The notes below the pieces were generated by a model. The model worked only from the letters and a program-made list of their open reading frames with translations. It was not told the DNA's origin and ran no database searches. Below are positions 1 through 7,674 of a stretch of DNA of 16,080 bases, piece after piece (within the stretch, counting starts at the first letter, position 1; every line of letters begins with the position of its first letter). Source of the stretch: an uncultured Chloroflexota bacterium (GTDB lineage: Bacteria; Chloroflexota; Limnocylindria; Limnocylindrales; CSP1-4); the NCBI GenBank assembly GCA_903928275.1, contig CAIYQJ010000173.1:1-16080 (forward strand). The letters are read 5' to 3'. The translations under genes and the position numbers were made by a program.

Positions 1-504
1 CAGCTCCGCGATGGCGTTCTCGTCGATCTGCGGGTGGCGCGGCTCCCCGGAGCCGCCGGCGAGCAGGGCCTCGTACTCGTCGGCGGCGACCCCGCCGCGC
101 TCGCCCTCCATGATCACGAACCGCGGGCGCGTCGTCAGCTGCGGGATGATCGCCTCGACGAGCGGCGTGAAGTCCCGCTGGAAGAAGACCACCCGTGAGC
201 CGGCGTTCTCCAGGATGTACGCGATCTCGTGCGGCGTGAGGCGGATGTTGATCGGGTTCAGGACAGCGCCCGACTCGGGCACCCCGTAGTAGCCCTCGAG
301 CAGGTGGTGGGTGTTGTACGTGATGAACGACACGCGGTCGCCCGGCTCCACGCCGAGGTCTACCAGTGCGTTGGCCAGCTGATGCGTTCGCGCAGCCCAG
401 GCGCGATACGTCAGGGCCGTGTCCCCGTCGATGACGCCGATCTTGTCCCCGAAATACGCCGCCGCGCGATCGCGGAACTCGAGGACGGACAGGGGGACGA
501 ACAC
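1..504 (-). CDS. Acyl-CoA synthetase (AMP-binding, fatty-acid type), N-terminal part
   Basis: Partial gene; the window edge cuts it after 168 codons. It starts with GTG at 504, chosen because GAGGAGG lies six bases upstream. The protein begins VFVPLSVLEFRDRAAAYFGD and contains TYRAWAARTHQLANAL, GVEPGDRVSFITYNTHHLLE, YYGVPESGAVLNPINIRLTP and EIAYILENAGSRVVFFQRDF. This is the standard N-terminal order of the ANL superfamily, closest in style to medium/long-chain fatty-acyl-CoA ligases (FadD/AlkK type), which activate a carboxylic acid with ATP to an acyl-AMP and then a CoA thioester in the cytoplasm. The P-loop-like motif and the C-terminal lid lie outside the window, so the substrate cannot be judged. 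A nitroreductase lies upstream on the same strand across a 323-bp gap, so it probably has its own promoter. Confidence 0.9.
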   Translation of the reverse strand, partial: MFVPLSVLEFRDRAAAYFGDKIGVIDGDTALTYRAWAARTHQLANALVDLGVEPGDRVSFITYNTHHLLEGYYGVPESGAVLNPINIRLTPHEIAYILENAGSRVVFFQRDFTPLVEAIIPQLTTRPRFVIMEGERGGVAADEYEALLAGGSGEPRHPQIDENAIAEL

Positions 505-827
505 CGGGCACCTCCTCGTCGAATCTCGGCCGCCTCCGGACGTCGCATGAGCGTGCACGCCGCCGCCCCCGCGCCCCGGGTATCTTCCACCTCGAGACCG
601 AACGCTCGTCTCGGCAACTCTACGGGCCTCTCGGGGCCATCGGCACGAGCAGCCCGCGTGAGTCCACGACCCTCGCGGCGCCAGTCACCGAGGACACGCC
701 CGGGCCGAGTGAGGTTGACGGGCGCCGCCACGGTCCAGGAGCGGCGCCGATCGAGCGACACCCGGCGCCCAGGGCATTCGGCGGCGTCCTTCTGGCCGTC
801 GCCGGCAGACGCCGGCCCGGCCGCCGG
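505..827. other. Gap between acyl-CoA synthetase and nitroreductase
   Basis: About 320 bases without a convincing gene. Open frames exist on both strands but are rich in Arg, Pro and Ser and resemble no family, as expected of GC-rich noncoding DNA. Visible items are the ribosome site GAGGAGG (minus strand, 511-517) of the acyl-CoA synthetase and a small perfect hairpin at 801-816 just after the nitroreductase stop. No clear promoter hexamers were found. Confidence 0.5.
801..816 (-). terminator. Hairpin just downstream of the nitroreductase stop
   Basis: GCCGGC-AGAC-GCCGGC forms a perfect 6-bp stem with a 4-base loop, 12 bases after the nitroreductase stop. There is no T-tract on the minus strand. 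GCCGGC is common in such DNA, so this is only a weak terminator candidate. Confidence 0.25.
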
Positions 828-1355
828 CTACCAGCGCTCGTACCGGACGAGCTCCTCGAGCGCTCGCCGCTGGAGGTGCCGGTCCGCGGCGCGTGGGTCA
901 TCCGCCGGGTAGCCCAGCGGCGTGAACAGCATCGGCTCGCCCTCCGGCGGCACGCCGAGGACCTCGCGCGCGGCCTCCGGGTCGAAGGCCGCGATCCAGC
1001 ACGTCCCGAGCCCGAGGTCGGCCGCCGCGAGGACCATGTGGTCCATCACGATCGCGGCGTCGATGTCGGCGTGGCTGCGACCGTCGTACATCGTCCGGCG
1101 CCAGGCCTCGTCGCGCACCGCGCAGACGCAGAGCACGATGGGCGCCTCGACGAACCACCCGCGGTCGTAGATGCGGCGCAGGTCTGCCTCCCGGCCGGCG
1201 GTGTGGATGACGATGACCCGGAACGGCTGGCGGTTGGCCGCGGTGGGAGCGACCCGCGCCGCCTCCAGCACGGTGGCGAGCGCGTCGTCCGGCAGGGGGT
1301 CGGGCCGGTAGGCGCGCACGCTGTGGCGGCGGCGGGCAAGGTCGAGGAACGTCAT
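828..1355 (-). CDS. Nitroreductase family protein (FMN-dependent)
   Basis: A 175-aa single-domain nitroreductase, the usual length of the short family members. The N-terminal MTFLDLARRRHSVRAYRP carries the Arg/Ser motif that contacts FMN phosphate. It is followed by APTAANRQPFRVIVI (the family's PSaxNxQPw region, residues about 40-55), AAIVMDHMVLAAADLGLGTC and WIAAFDPEAAREVLGVP, then the C-terminal GYPADDP. Family members are cytoplasmic dimers that reduce nitroaromatics, quinones or flavins with NAD(P)H; the substrate here is unknown. The start at 1355 is preferred over a longer frame from 1427 because the protein then begins at the family's conserved first helix and GGAG lies eight bases upstream. 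The extra 24 upstream residues match nothing familiar. It stands alone, with decayed sequence upstream. Confidence 0.9.
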   Translation of the reverse strand: MTFLDLARRRHSVRAYRPDPLPDDALATVLEAARVAPTAANRQPFRVIVIHTAGREADLRRIYDRGWFVEAPIVLCVCAVRDEAWRRTMYDGRSHADIDAAIVMDHMVLAAADLGLGTCWIAAFDPEAAREVLGVPPEGEPMLFTPLGYPADDPRAADRHLQRRALEELVRYERW

Positions 1356-1548
1356 CGGGTCGACTCCAGGTCTCGCGGCGGACTCGATCCCCAGTATGGC
1401 CGGCCGCGGGAGGCCACCGACGGCCATGCGCGTGGGCCGAGGGGGTCGTGGACCGCCCCGACTTCGGCGGGCTGCGTGCCTGGGCCGGGCGCGCCGCGTT
1501 CGACCAGTGGCCGCGCGACGGTCGGCGGCGTCCAGCCAGGCGTCCGCA

Positions 1549-2029
1549 GATGCCTGAGCCGAAGCCTGGCCGGGCTCCGCGAGCTACCGGTGAAACTGCC
1601 CGTGACCGTCGGCCGCGAGATCGACCCGGCGACGTTCGGCCCCCAGCCGGCCAACGTGCGCGTCGGGCGGTTCCTGCCCCAGGCCGAGATCCTGCCCCAC
1701 GTGGATCTCGTCGTGTCGCACGGTGGCTCCGGCAGCGTCCTTGGCGCGCTCGCACATGGCCGGCCGATGGTCGTCCTCCCGATCGGCGCCGACCAGCCGC
1801 TCAACGCAGAGCGGATCAGCGCCCTCGGGGTGGGTCGCTCCCTGGATGCGATCGAGCCACGCCCGACGATGTCCGCGAGGCGGCATCTTCGGTGCTTGCC
1901 GATGCCACCTGCCGAGAGTCCGCCGGCCGCATCGCCGACGAAGTCGCCGCCCTCCCCTCCCCCGACGCAGCGGTCGGCCTGCTCGAGCGGCTGGCACGCG
2001 GCGGCGCCCGACCGTCACCGCCTGAGTAG
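1549..2029 (+). pseudogene. 3' remnant of an MGT-family glycosyltransferase, frameshifted
   Basis: Only the C-terminal nucleotide-sugar-binding domain of a GT1 (macrolide glycosyltransferase-like) enzyme survives. One frame reads SLAGLRELPVKLPVTVGREI, then FLPQAEILPHVDLVVSHGGS and GSVLGALAHGRPMVVLPIGA up to GVGRSLDAIE. The H-G-G-S and P-x-x-x-DQPLNAER signatures of the family are present. Near 1856 the frame shifts: GAGCCACG stands where GAGGCCACG is expected, and the natural protein continues in the next frame as ATPDDVREAASSVLADATC and ends ALPSPDAAVGLLERLARGG before TAG at 2027-2029. The acceptor-binding N-terminal half is absent, and 1356-1548 holds nothing recognisable. Truncation plus frameshift make it a pseudogene. 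A transposase remnant starts only a few bases past its stop. Confidence 0.8.
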
Positions 2030-2034
2030 CCCTG

Positions 2035-2448
2035 TGTCAAGCCGCCTTCGCAAGGACGACCTTCTGCAGGGCGCGATGGCGGGCAGATCTCCCGCGCGGC
2101 GGAACGTCACGTGCGTCGCATCGAGGAAGGCGTACGAGAAGCCGACGTGGTCGAGGCGACGCGCGCGGAAGGCGCCGACGCCGGGGCTCGAGCAGGGACG
2201 GGAGCTAGCCTCCATCGCGCAGCCGGGCACGTCGAGCGGGATCCTCCCGAGCCGGGTGTCCGGGCGGCGCTCGAGGTACCCGTTGCGGTGCGTCGTGCGG
2301 CGTTCCGGGTCGCGCTCACCCTTGGCGACCAAGTTGAGCTCGGTCACCTCGGCATCCATGGTCGGCGGGGCGAGGACGCAGACTCCTCCCGCAGGACGTC
2401 GACGTCGCCCTCGCTCACCGCCTTGCGCAGGGTGTCGACCAGAGCCAT
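2035..2448 (-). pseudogene. Broken IS256/Mutator-family transposase
   Basis: The N-terminal part begins with ATG at 2448 as MALVDTLRKAVSEGDVDVLR and then hits a stop. The continuation, MDAEVTELNLVAKGERDPER followed by RTTHRNGYLERRPDTRLGRI, is in another frame. These are signature N-terminal segments of Mutator-type transposases. After IPLDVPG the sequence degrades, and it rejoins the family only at YAFLDATHVTFR, which corresponds to the first catalytic Asp region (usually YLWLDA). The length is about 135 codons against roughly 400 for an intact enzyme, so the middle and the C-terminal catalytic residues are lost. Matching terminal inverted repeats were not found. It sits directly beside the glycosyltransferase remnant, so an insertion followed by deletion probably wrecked both. 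Confidence 0.8.
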
Positions 2449-2627
2449 GCTGTCGCCGGCCATCGTGGCTTCCGCCGTGTCGTCGGGCTGCTACTCCAAC
2501 GACGCGAGGATGACGCGGTGGCCGCTTTCCTTCACGGCCCCGCTGTTACGCCAGTCTGGGGACACGACCCGCGGAGCGACGCCTGTGCCGCCGTGGCAGG
2601 ATCGGGGCCTGGATGACGGACCGCCTG

Positions 2628-2840
2628 TCACGCGTGCCGCGCTCGATGGGTCCTCAAGAGCGACGCCACGCGCTGGCGCGTTGCCGCGAGGATCGCGCCA
2701 ACGGCCGCCACGGTCCGGCCGGCTCCCCGCCGCTCGTCGGCCTCCCCTCGCGCCTGGACCGTCGCGCGGTCCCGGGCGGCCTCGGCGTCTCGGTCGCGCC
2801 GGATGGATGCGTAGAGGTACCGGCCTGTCGTCGGGTTCAT
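2628..2840 (-). CDS. Small hypothetical protein (70 aa)
   Basis: No family recognised. ATG at 2840 is preceded by GGGAGA at good spacing, better than the upstream in-frame ATGs. The protein starts MNPTTGRYLYASIRRDRDAE, continues as a charged Ala/Arg-rich helix-like stretch, then VAAVGAILAATRQRVASLL, which could be an amphipathic or weakly membrane-associated helix, and ends with a basic tail. It has natural composition in its first half, unlike the shadow frames around it. It may be a soil-bacterial small protein of the kind that often precedes regulators, but that is a guess. Confidence 0.45.
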   Translation of the reverse strand: MNPTTGRYLYASIRRDRDAEAARDRATVQARGEADERRGAGRTVAAVGAILAATRQRVASLLRTHRARHA

Positions 2841-3021
2841 CGCGGTCTCCCTCATCGCCGTCGCTCGTGGTTCCGATGCCACGACGATGCCGCCACGGGC
2901 GGTCGGAAACGACGATCGAGGTCACACGGGAACAGCCATTTCGTCACACAGGCGGAAGCGGGTGGCGCGAAGCGGCTGGCGAGACAGTGCCGGCGCCACG
3001 GCACGCGGCTCGCATCCGACG

Positions 3022-3261
3022 CTACGGCCGAGCCAGGAGACCGGCTCCAGCGGGAACGCGCCCCCGTGGAGTGATCGCGAGCCGGCACGGCGAGCCGGAC
3101 GGCGACGCCTCAACCCACGCTCGACACGGAACACGGGAGGTCGCGGCCTCCGGGACCGCGATGCTCGTCGTCGCGCTTCGGTGCACGGTCGTGGCGGCGG
3201 CACCGCCGAGGAAGGCGCCGACACAGACCACGATCACCGTCAGTTCGATGGAACCCTTCAC
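3022..3261 (-). CDS. Small probable membrane-anchored protein (79 aa)
   Basis: Starts with GTG at 3261, seven bases after GGGAGG, one of the best ribosome sites in the window. The N-terminus MKGSIELTVIVVCVGAFLGG forms a single hydrophobic segment (about residues 5-25) followed by a polar, Arg/Pro-rich tail. It could be a single-pass membrane peptide or an uncleaved signal anchor. The tail from about residue 40 has the composition of GC-rich noncoding DNA, so the gene may be shorter in nature or decayed. No function can be named. It lies 181 bases upstream of the other small minus-strand gene and could share a transcript with it. Confidence 0.45.
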   Translation of the reverse strand: MKGSIELTVIVVCVGAFLGGAAATTVHRSATTSIAVPEAATSRVPCRAWVEASPSGSPCRLAITPRGRVPAGAGLLARP

Positions 3262-3708
3262 GGCTGGTCCTCCCTTCGAGCGTCACGTCGAGCCTGTCGA
3301 TGGACACGACACTGGCGGTCCGACCTGCGCGGCACCATGACCTGGTGCGTGGAGCGGCCGGTATTCCGTCACACATGGCGCCGACGGCGTGCCGAGGCGG
3401 GCCTCGCCGGGGTGGCGTTGGCGCTGGTGGCGACCACGCAGGCGCGCCCGGGGGCGGAGGAGCCCGACGCGCCGTACGGCACGACCCTGTCGGGCGCGCC
3501 GATCGGCGGTGCGTGGACGCCCGGCAGTCGCTAGCATCGGAGCTGTCGTCGCTCCGCCGGATCAGCGAACGATCCCGGGTGAGCCGTCGGGCCGACGCAT
3601 GCAAGCCCGCGGCACGCCCGGGGTGTCGATGGGCCGTGGCAGGATGGTGGCGCCTGCGGGGGCAAGCCTTCGCGGTGCCCGCCGTCGTCGGCGGGGGGAG
3701 GCCTCGAC
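3262..3708. other. Gap with one doubtful small plus-strand ORF
   Basis: About 450 bases without a clear gene. The best candidate is a 65-codon plus-strand frame at 3337-3534 starting MTWCVERPVFRHTW, with a hydrophobic stretch AGLAGVALALVA and high third-position GC, but it has no ribosome site and no known relatives, so it is not called. The end holds GGGGGGAGG (about 3692-3700), the ribosome site of the next gene. Confidence 0.4.
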
Positions 3709-4047
3709 ATGGCAGAGTCGCGTTCGCGCAAACCTCGGAAGCGCGTCCCGAACGAGACGATCCCCTGGACGGAGATCCCCCTGGGCGAGGTCGTCCGGGG
3801 TCTCGAGGGTGTTCCGTTCGGGCTGTGGTTCTACCAGGTCAAGAGCAGCTCGCCCGACTCCGAGGATTTCATCCACGATCCGCTCGCCACGATGGTCGAC
3901 GTCGTCCCCGGGGTGACCTGGGGGTCGACGGTCACGACGCTCGTGATCAACCACGACAAGACCCTCTACTACACCCAGCTGCACACGATGGCGTTCGTCA
4001 GCCCGGACGGGAACGTCACGCTGGTCCAGGTGAAGAAGGCCCCGTAG
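3709..4047 (+). CDS. Conserved-looking hypothetical protein (112 aa)
   Basis: Not assigned to a family. ATG at 3709 follows a strong GGGGAGG ribosome site. The protein opens with a basic segment (MAESRSRKPRKRVPNE) and then a well-composed globular sequence: WTEIPLGEVVRGLEGVPFGL, WFYQVKSSSPDSEDFIHDP, MVDVVPGVTWGSTVTTLVIN, LYYTQLHTMAFVSPDGNVTL, ending VQVKKAP. There is no signal peptide or membrane segment. The alternating hydrophobic pattern suggests a small beta-rich cytoplasmic domain. It is convergent with the large cyclase gene, and the two stops flank a perfect hairpin. Natural amino-acid composition makes it very probably a real gene; function unknown. Confidence 0.8.
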   Translation: MAESRSRKPRKRVPNETIPWTEIPLGEVVRGLEGVPFGLWFYQVKSSSPDSEDFIHDPLATMVDVVPGVTWGSTVTTLVINHDKTLYYTQLHTMAFVSPDGNVTLVQVKKAP

Positions 4048-4057
4048 CCGGATCGGT

Positions 4058-4093
4058 GCGCGCTCGCCCAGCCTCGCCGGCAGGCGAGCGCGC
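4058..4093. terminator. 11-bp perfect hairpin between convergent genes (bidirectional terminator candidate)
   Basis: GCGCGCTCGCC at 4058-4068 pairs perfectly with GGCGAGCGCGC at 4083-4093, with a 14-base loop. It fills the 46-base space between the stop of the hypothetical gene (4047) and the stop of the cyclase gene (4094). It has no T-tract on either side, so it may act as a non-canonical terminator or an RNA 3'-end protector. Confidence 0.6.
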
Positions 4094-7000
4094 TCACCCA
4101 TCCGCGACCAGCCCGGTCGCGAGGCGGTCCAGCAGCGCCGTCGCCCGCAGGTCGGCCAGTCGCCGGCGAGCCGTGTCCGTGGCGGCTCTGGCCGCCGCGC
4201 CGGACGCGGGAAGCAGCGCGGACGCCTCGAGGGAGGACAGCGCGGCGGCGAATGGTGTCGCGAGCCCGCGCCACGACGCCTCCGCGCTCCGGTAGCCCTG
4301 GATCGCCGCGCCGACGCTGCCACGGCGGGCCGCGAGGCCGGCCGCGAGAGACGCCGTCACCCCGTCGAACCACCGCCCATGCAGGCCGCACGAGGACATC
4401 TCGTCGACCGCGCGCTCAAGCCGCTCGACATCGCCGGTCCACAGGGCCGCGTGCGCGGCGAGGATCGTGCCGTCGAGGATCACGGTCCGCGGCCCGACGG
4501 CACGCAGCAGCGCCCGTGCGGCGTCCGCGTCCTCGAGCGCCGCGCGCGGGCGCCCCGAGGCCAGCAGGGCCCAGCCGCGGCGGGCACGGTGGCTCGCCTC
4601 GGCCAGCTGCTCGCCCGCCGGCGAGACGAGCGCTGCGAGGGCGTCGAACCGCGACGCGGCGCCTGGTCCGCCGCGCAGTGCACCGATCATCTCCACGCGG
4701 CCCTGGAGGTCCACCCGGTCAGTGAGCGCCATCTCCGGCCGCTGGAGCGCGGTGAGGACCTCCTCGAGCAGGTCCCAGGCCCCGGTCTCCACCGCCGCTT
4801 GCCCCCAGTTGCTCGCGATGCGCACGGCAAGGTCCCGGAAGCCGAAGTCCCGAGCGATCTCCAGCCCGTCGCGGGCGATCCGGAAGGCCTCACCGGGATC
4901 GTCGAAGATGAGGCCCGACGACAGGCTGCTGCGCGCCCGCAGAGCAGCGGCGACGAGGCCGTGCTCGTCGGCGACGTCAAGGGAGGCCCGGACCAGGGCG
5001 ACGCCCTCGGGCACGCGGCAGGCCTCCAGGAGCGCCGCTCCCTTCGCCGCGAGCCCGTCGGCGGTGAGCTGCACCAGGTGCAGCCGGTCGGCCCTTCGCA
5101 GCGCCCGGTCGGCGTACGCGAGTGCCTCGGCCGTGTGTCCGTTGACGACGTGGGCGCGTGCCAGCTGGGCGAGCAGCTCGACCGCTGCCGGCTCGTCCGC
5201 GAGCGTCGGATCCTCGCCCGGCGCGTCGATGGCCAACTCATCCACGGCGGGCTGCAGCGTCGCGACGGCTCCGGCGTCGTAGCGCTCCACCTGGATGGAC
5301 CCCAGCCGGGCGGCGGTCCGCGCCACCTCCGGGGGATCGGCCGCGAGCCGGAACAGGTCGAGGGCCACCAGCGCATGGCTCTCCGCCTCCTCGAGCCGGG
5401 CGGACTGCTGGGCCGCGGTCGCGGCCCGCTGGTGGAGGCCAGCCTGGTCGGTCTGCTCGACGGCCACCGACAGGGCGTCGTTGAGGAAGGCCAGGGCGGT
5501 CTCGGGTGCGTGGACGGCCGCTGCGCGCTCCGCGGCGGTCCGCAGGGCAGCCACGACGCGGACGGCCAGCATGGGGTCGCCCGGACCCGTCGGCGCGGCG
5601 CGGTACGCGGCCAGGAGGTGCGGGGCCACCTCACCGCCGAGCTCGGGGTCCTCGAGTTCCGCGTAGTGGTCCGCGGCCGCCAGGTGGAGAGTGCGGCGGT
5701 CACGCCGGGTCAGCGTGCCGTAGGCGACCTCACGGACGAGTGCGTGCGAGAACCGCAGGCGATCCGCCGACGGCCCGTCATCGCCGTCGGAAGCCAGCAG
5801 CTCGTGACGGACGAGGCGGTCGAGGACCGGGGCGATCTCGGCGCTCGTCCGTCCCGCGACGGCCGCGAGTGCCCCGGCCCGGAACGCGTCGCCCAGGACG
5901 GCCGCGTCGCTGACGATCGCCCGCTCGTCGACGTCGAGAGCGTCGAGCCGTGCAGCGACCAGCGCCTGGAGCGACGCCGGCACCGACACCCTGTCCGGCA
6001 CCCGCCGGACCCGGTAGGTTCCCCCTGCCGGCTCCAGGTCGCCCCGGTCGGCGAGCATCCGCAGGATCTCCACCGCGTACAGGGGGATGCCATCCGCCCG
6101 ATCGAGGATGCGATCCGCAAGGGCGGGCGGAAGGTCCGCAGCCAGGGCGGCCAGCAGGTCGCCCATCGATTCCCGGGACAGGCGCGACAGCTCGATCACC
6201 TCGTGGCTGCGCCAGGCCGCCCCCCAGTGCGGCCGCTGGTCCCGGAGCTCGGGGCGGGCGATGGCGACAAGAAGGATCGGTCGGTCGGTCTCGCCGGCGA
6301 GCTCGTCGATGAAGTCGAGCAACCCGCCGTCTGCCCGGTGGAGATCGTCGAACACGAGCACCGTCGGCCCGCGGTCGGCGACCCGCTCGAAGAACGTTCG
6401 CCACGCAGTGAAAGCCTCCTCACGATCACCCGCGGGAGTCGGACCCAGCCCGAGCAGGGACTCGACATGTGGAGTGACCCACCGCCGCTCGTCGTCATCG
6501 TGGGCGTATCGGGCGAGGCACGATCCGAGTCGGCGGCGGGCCGCGGCGGGTCCTTCGGCGTCCGAGATGCGGGCACGCTGGCGGATCATCTCGGCCAGCG
6601 CCCAGAACGCGAGACCCGCGCCGTAGGGAGGCGGCCCGGCCTCGTGCCACAGGACCGAGGGGGCGATGCCCCGGACATGCCTCTCGAGCTCCCGCACGAT
6701 CCGGCTCTTGCCGATCCCGGGATCGGCCAGGATCGTGACGAGCTCGACCGATGGCGTCGATCGAGACCGCTCGAACGACCGGACCAGCGACGCGAGCTCC
6801 CGGTCCCGGCCCACGAACGGGGCGGCCTCCGTGAGACGCATGCCACCGGCCCCGGCAGCCGATGCGACGGCACGCCAGAGGGACACCGGCTCGGCCTTGC
6901 CCTTGGCGCTGACCGGCTCGAGCGCCTCGAACCGGAACAGGTGCGACGTCGCCCGGTAGGTCGGCTCGCCGACGACGATGCCGTCGACCGGGGCCGCCGC

Positions 7001-7486
7001 CTGGAGTCTCGCCGCGGTATTCACCGCGTCACCGGTGACCGAGTCGTCACGGCCGCCGGTTCCCTCGGCGAACAGGACGGGCCCGGTGTTCACCCCGATG
7101 CGGACGTGCAGGTCGAGCCCGAGCCCGGGCATCCGCTCCAGGATCCGCAGTGCCGCGCGCACCGCCCGTTCGGGGTCGTCCTCGTGTGCAGTCGGCGCCC
7201 CGAACAGGGCCATGATCCCGTCGCCCAGGAAGCGGTCGACGCGGCCGCCGTGGGCATCGATCTCGTCCGTGAGGACGTCGTAGTAGGGGAGGAGAAAGGC
7301 CCGCACGTCCTCGGGATCGAGCGGCTCGGCGCGCGCGGTGAAGCCGACGAGGTCGGCGAACAGGACCGTGACGACCTTGCGCTCCTCGTGCGCCGCGCCC
7401 GCGGCGGACAGGAGTGCTCCACAGCCGTTGCAGAAGCGCGATCCGGCCGGGTTCGCAGTGCCGCAGGAAGCGCAGGCCGTCATCAT
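4094..7486 (-). CDS. Zinc-ribbon / class III nucleotide cyclase / AAA ATPase / helical-repeat regulator
   Basis: A 1130-aa multidomain signalling protein. Residues 1-24 form a zinc ribbon (CASCG...CNGCG; Cys 5, 8, 19, 22). Residues about 36-205 are a class III adenylate/guanylate cyclase domain with both metal-binding Asp (D45 in FADLVGFT, D89 in LGDGIMALFG) and the catalytic N156/R160 (GDAVNTAAR). The purine-selecting Lys before GD is Arg (R85). Residues about 222-620 are a STAND/AAA-type ATPase: FVGRDREL, Walker A ADPGIGKS (254-261, Ala for the first Gly) and Walker B VLVFDDLH. The rest is alpha-helical, TPR-like, with many Ala-rich repeats. Such proteins may couple ligand binding by the repeats to nucleotide signalling or transcription control; the signal is unknown. 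The start is one of two adjacent ATGs (7486 or 7483), since the zinc ribbon begins there; the upstream extension is low-complexity. No clear ribosome site was seen. Confidence 0.93.
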   Translation of the reverse strand: MMTACASCGTANPAGSRFCNGCGALLSAAGAAHEERKVVTVLFADLVGFTARAEPLDPEDVRAFLLPYYDVLTDEIDAHGGRVDRFLGDGIMALFGAPTAHEDDPERAVRAALRILERMPGLGLDLHVRIGVNTGPVLFAEGTGGRDDSVTGDAVNTAARLQAAAPVDGIVVGEPTYRATSHLFRFEALEPVSAKGKAEPVSLWRAVASAAGAGGMRLTEAAPFVGRDRELASLVRSFERSRSTPSVELVTILADPGIGKSRIVRELERHVRGIAPSVLWHEAGPPPYGAGLAFWALAEMIRQRARISDAEGPAAARRRLGSCLARYAHDDDERRWVTPHVESLLGLGPTPAGDREEAFTAWRTFFERVADRGPTVLVFDDLHRADGGLLDFIDELAGETDRPILLVAIARPELRDQRPHWGAAWRSHEVIELSRLSRESMGDLLAALAADLPPALADRILDRADGIPLYAVEILRMLADRGDLEPAGGTYRVRRVPDRVSVPASLQALVAARLDALDVDERAIVSDAAVLGDAFRAGALAAVAGRTSAEIAPVLDRLVRHELLASDGDDGPSADRLRFSHALVREVAYGTLTRRDRRTLHLAAADHYAELEDPELGGEVAPHLLAAYRAAPTGPGDPMLAVRVVAALRTAAERAAAVHAPETALAFLNDALSVAVEQTDQAGLHQRAATAAQQSARLEEAESHALVALDLFRLAADPPEVARTAARLGSIQVERYDAGAVATLQPAVDELAIDAPGEDPTLADEPAAVELLAQLARAHVVNGHTAEALAYADRALRRADRLHLVQLTADGLAAKGAALLEACRVPEGVALVRASLDVADEHGLVAAALRARSSLSSGLIFDDPGEAFRIARDGLEIARDFGFRDLAVRIASNWGQAAVETGAWDLLEEVLTALQRPEMALTDRVDLQGRVEMIGALRGGPGAASRFDALAALVSPAGEQLAEASHRARRGWALLASGRPRAALEDADAARALLRAVGPRTVILDGTILAAHAALWTGDVERLERAVDEMSSCGLHGRWFDGVTASLAAGLAARRGSVGAAIQGYRSAEASWRGLATPFAAALSSLEASALLPASGAAARAATDTARRRLADLRATALLDRLATGLVADG

Positions 7487-7575
7487 GGTGGAGCATAGGC
7501 GCGCTGCGCCAGCGGGGACCCTCCGCCGCAGCGCCGGCCGGCGGGCCCGGAGCCGGGCCTCCCGAGCAGGAGCAG

Positions 7576-7600
7576 CTCGACCGGCAGAGTGTCCGGTTCC
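7576..7600. repeat. 25-base direct repeat, copy 1
   Basis: CTCGACC followed by GGCAGAGTGTCCGGTTCC; identical to the second copy at 7650-7674 except for one base (C/T at position 7). Within it ACCGG and CCGGT can pair around an 8-base loop. It lies in the noncoding gap upstream of the cyclase gene. Confidence 0.8.
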
Positions 7601-7649
7601 CGGGCGCAGGTGGGCTGCGCGGTGGGGTCGTCTCGGCCGCGACATCCTG

Positions 7650-7674
7650 CTCGACTGGCAGAGTGTCCGGTTCC
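7650..7674. repeat. 25-base direct repeat, copy 2
   Basis: CTCGACT followed by GGCAGAGTGTCCGGTTCC; 24 of 25 bases match the first copy, 74 bases away. The single change turns a C-G pair of the possible ACCGG/CCGGT stem into T-G, which would still pair as U-G in plus-sense RNA. Confidence 0.8.

Noticed and set aside
876..2513. Long plus-strand frame spanning the nitroreductase and the glycosyltransferase remnant
   Set aside because: Only the piece from about 1549 to 1856 resembles a protein; the first part is antisense to the nitroreductase and the last is opposite the transposase remnant.
2030..2620. Terminal inverted repeats of the IS256 remnant
   Set aside because: CCCTGTGTCAAG at one side looked like a possible end, but no matching inverse copy was found beyond 2448; GGGGACACG near 2560 is too different.
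4379..7498. Plus-strand open frame of 1039 codons
   Set aside because: It lies wholly opposite the cyclase/ATPase gene, is rich in Arg, Gly and Pro, has no recognisable motif and arises from strong third-position GC bias.
7576..7674. CRISPR-like array
   Set aside because: Only two repeat units, with one spacer-sized gap and no cas genes in the window.
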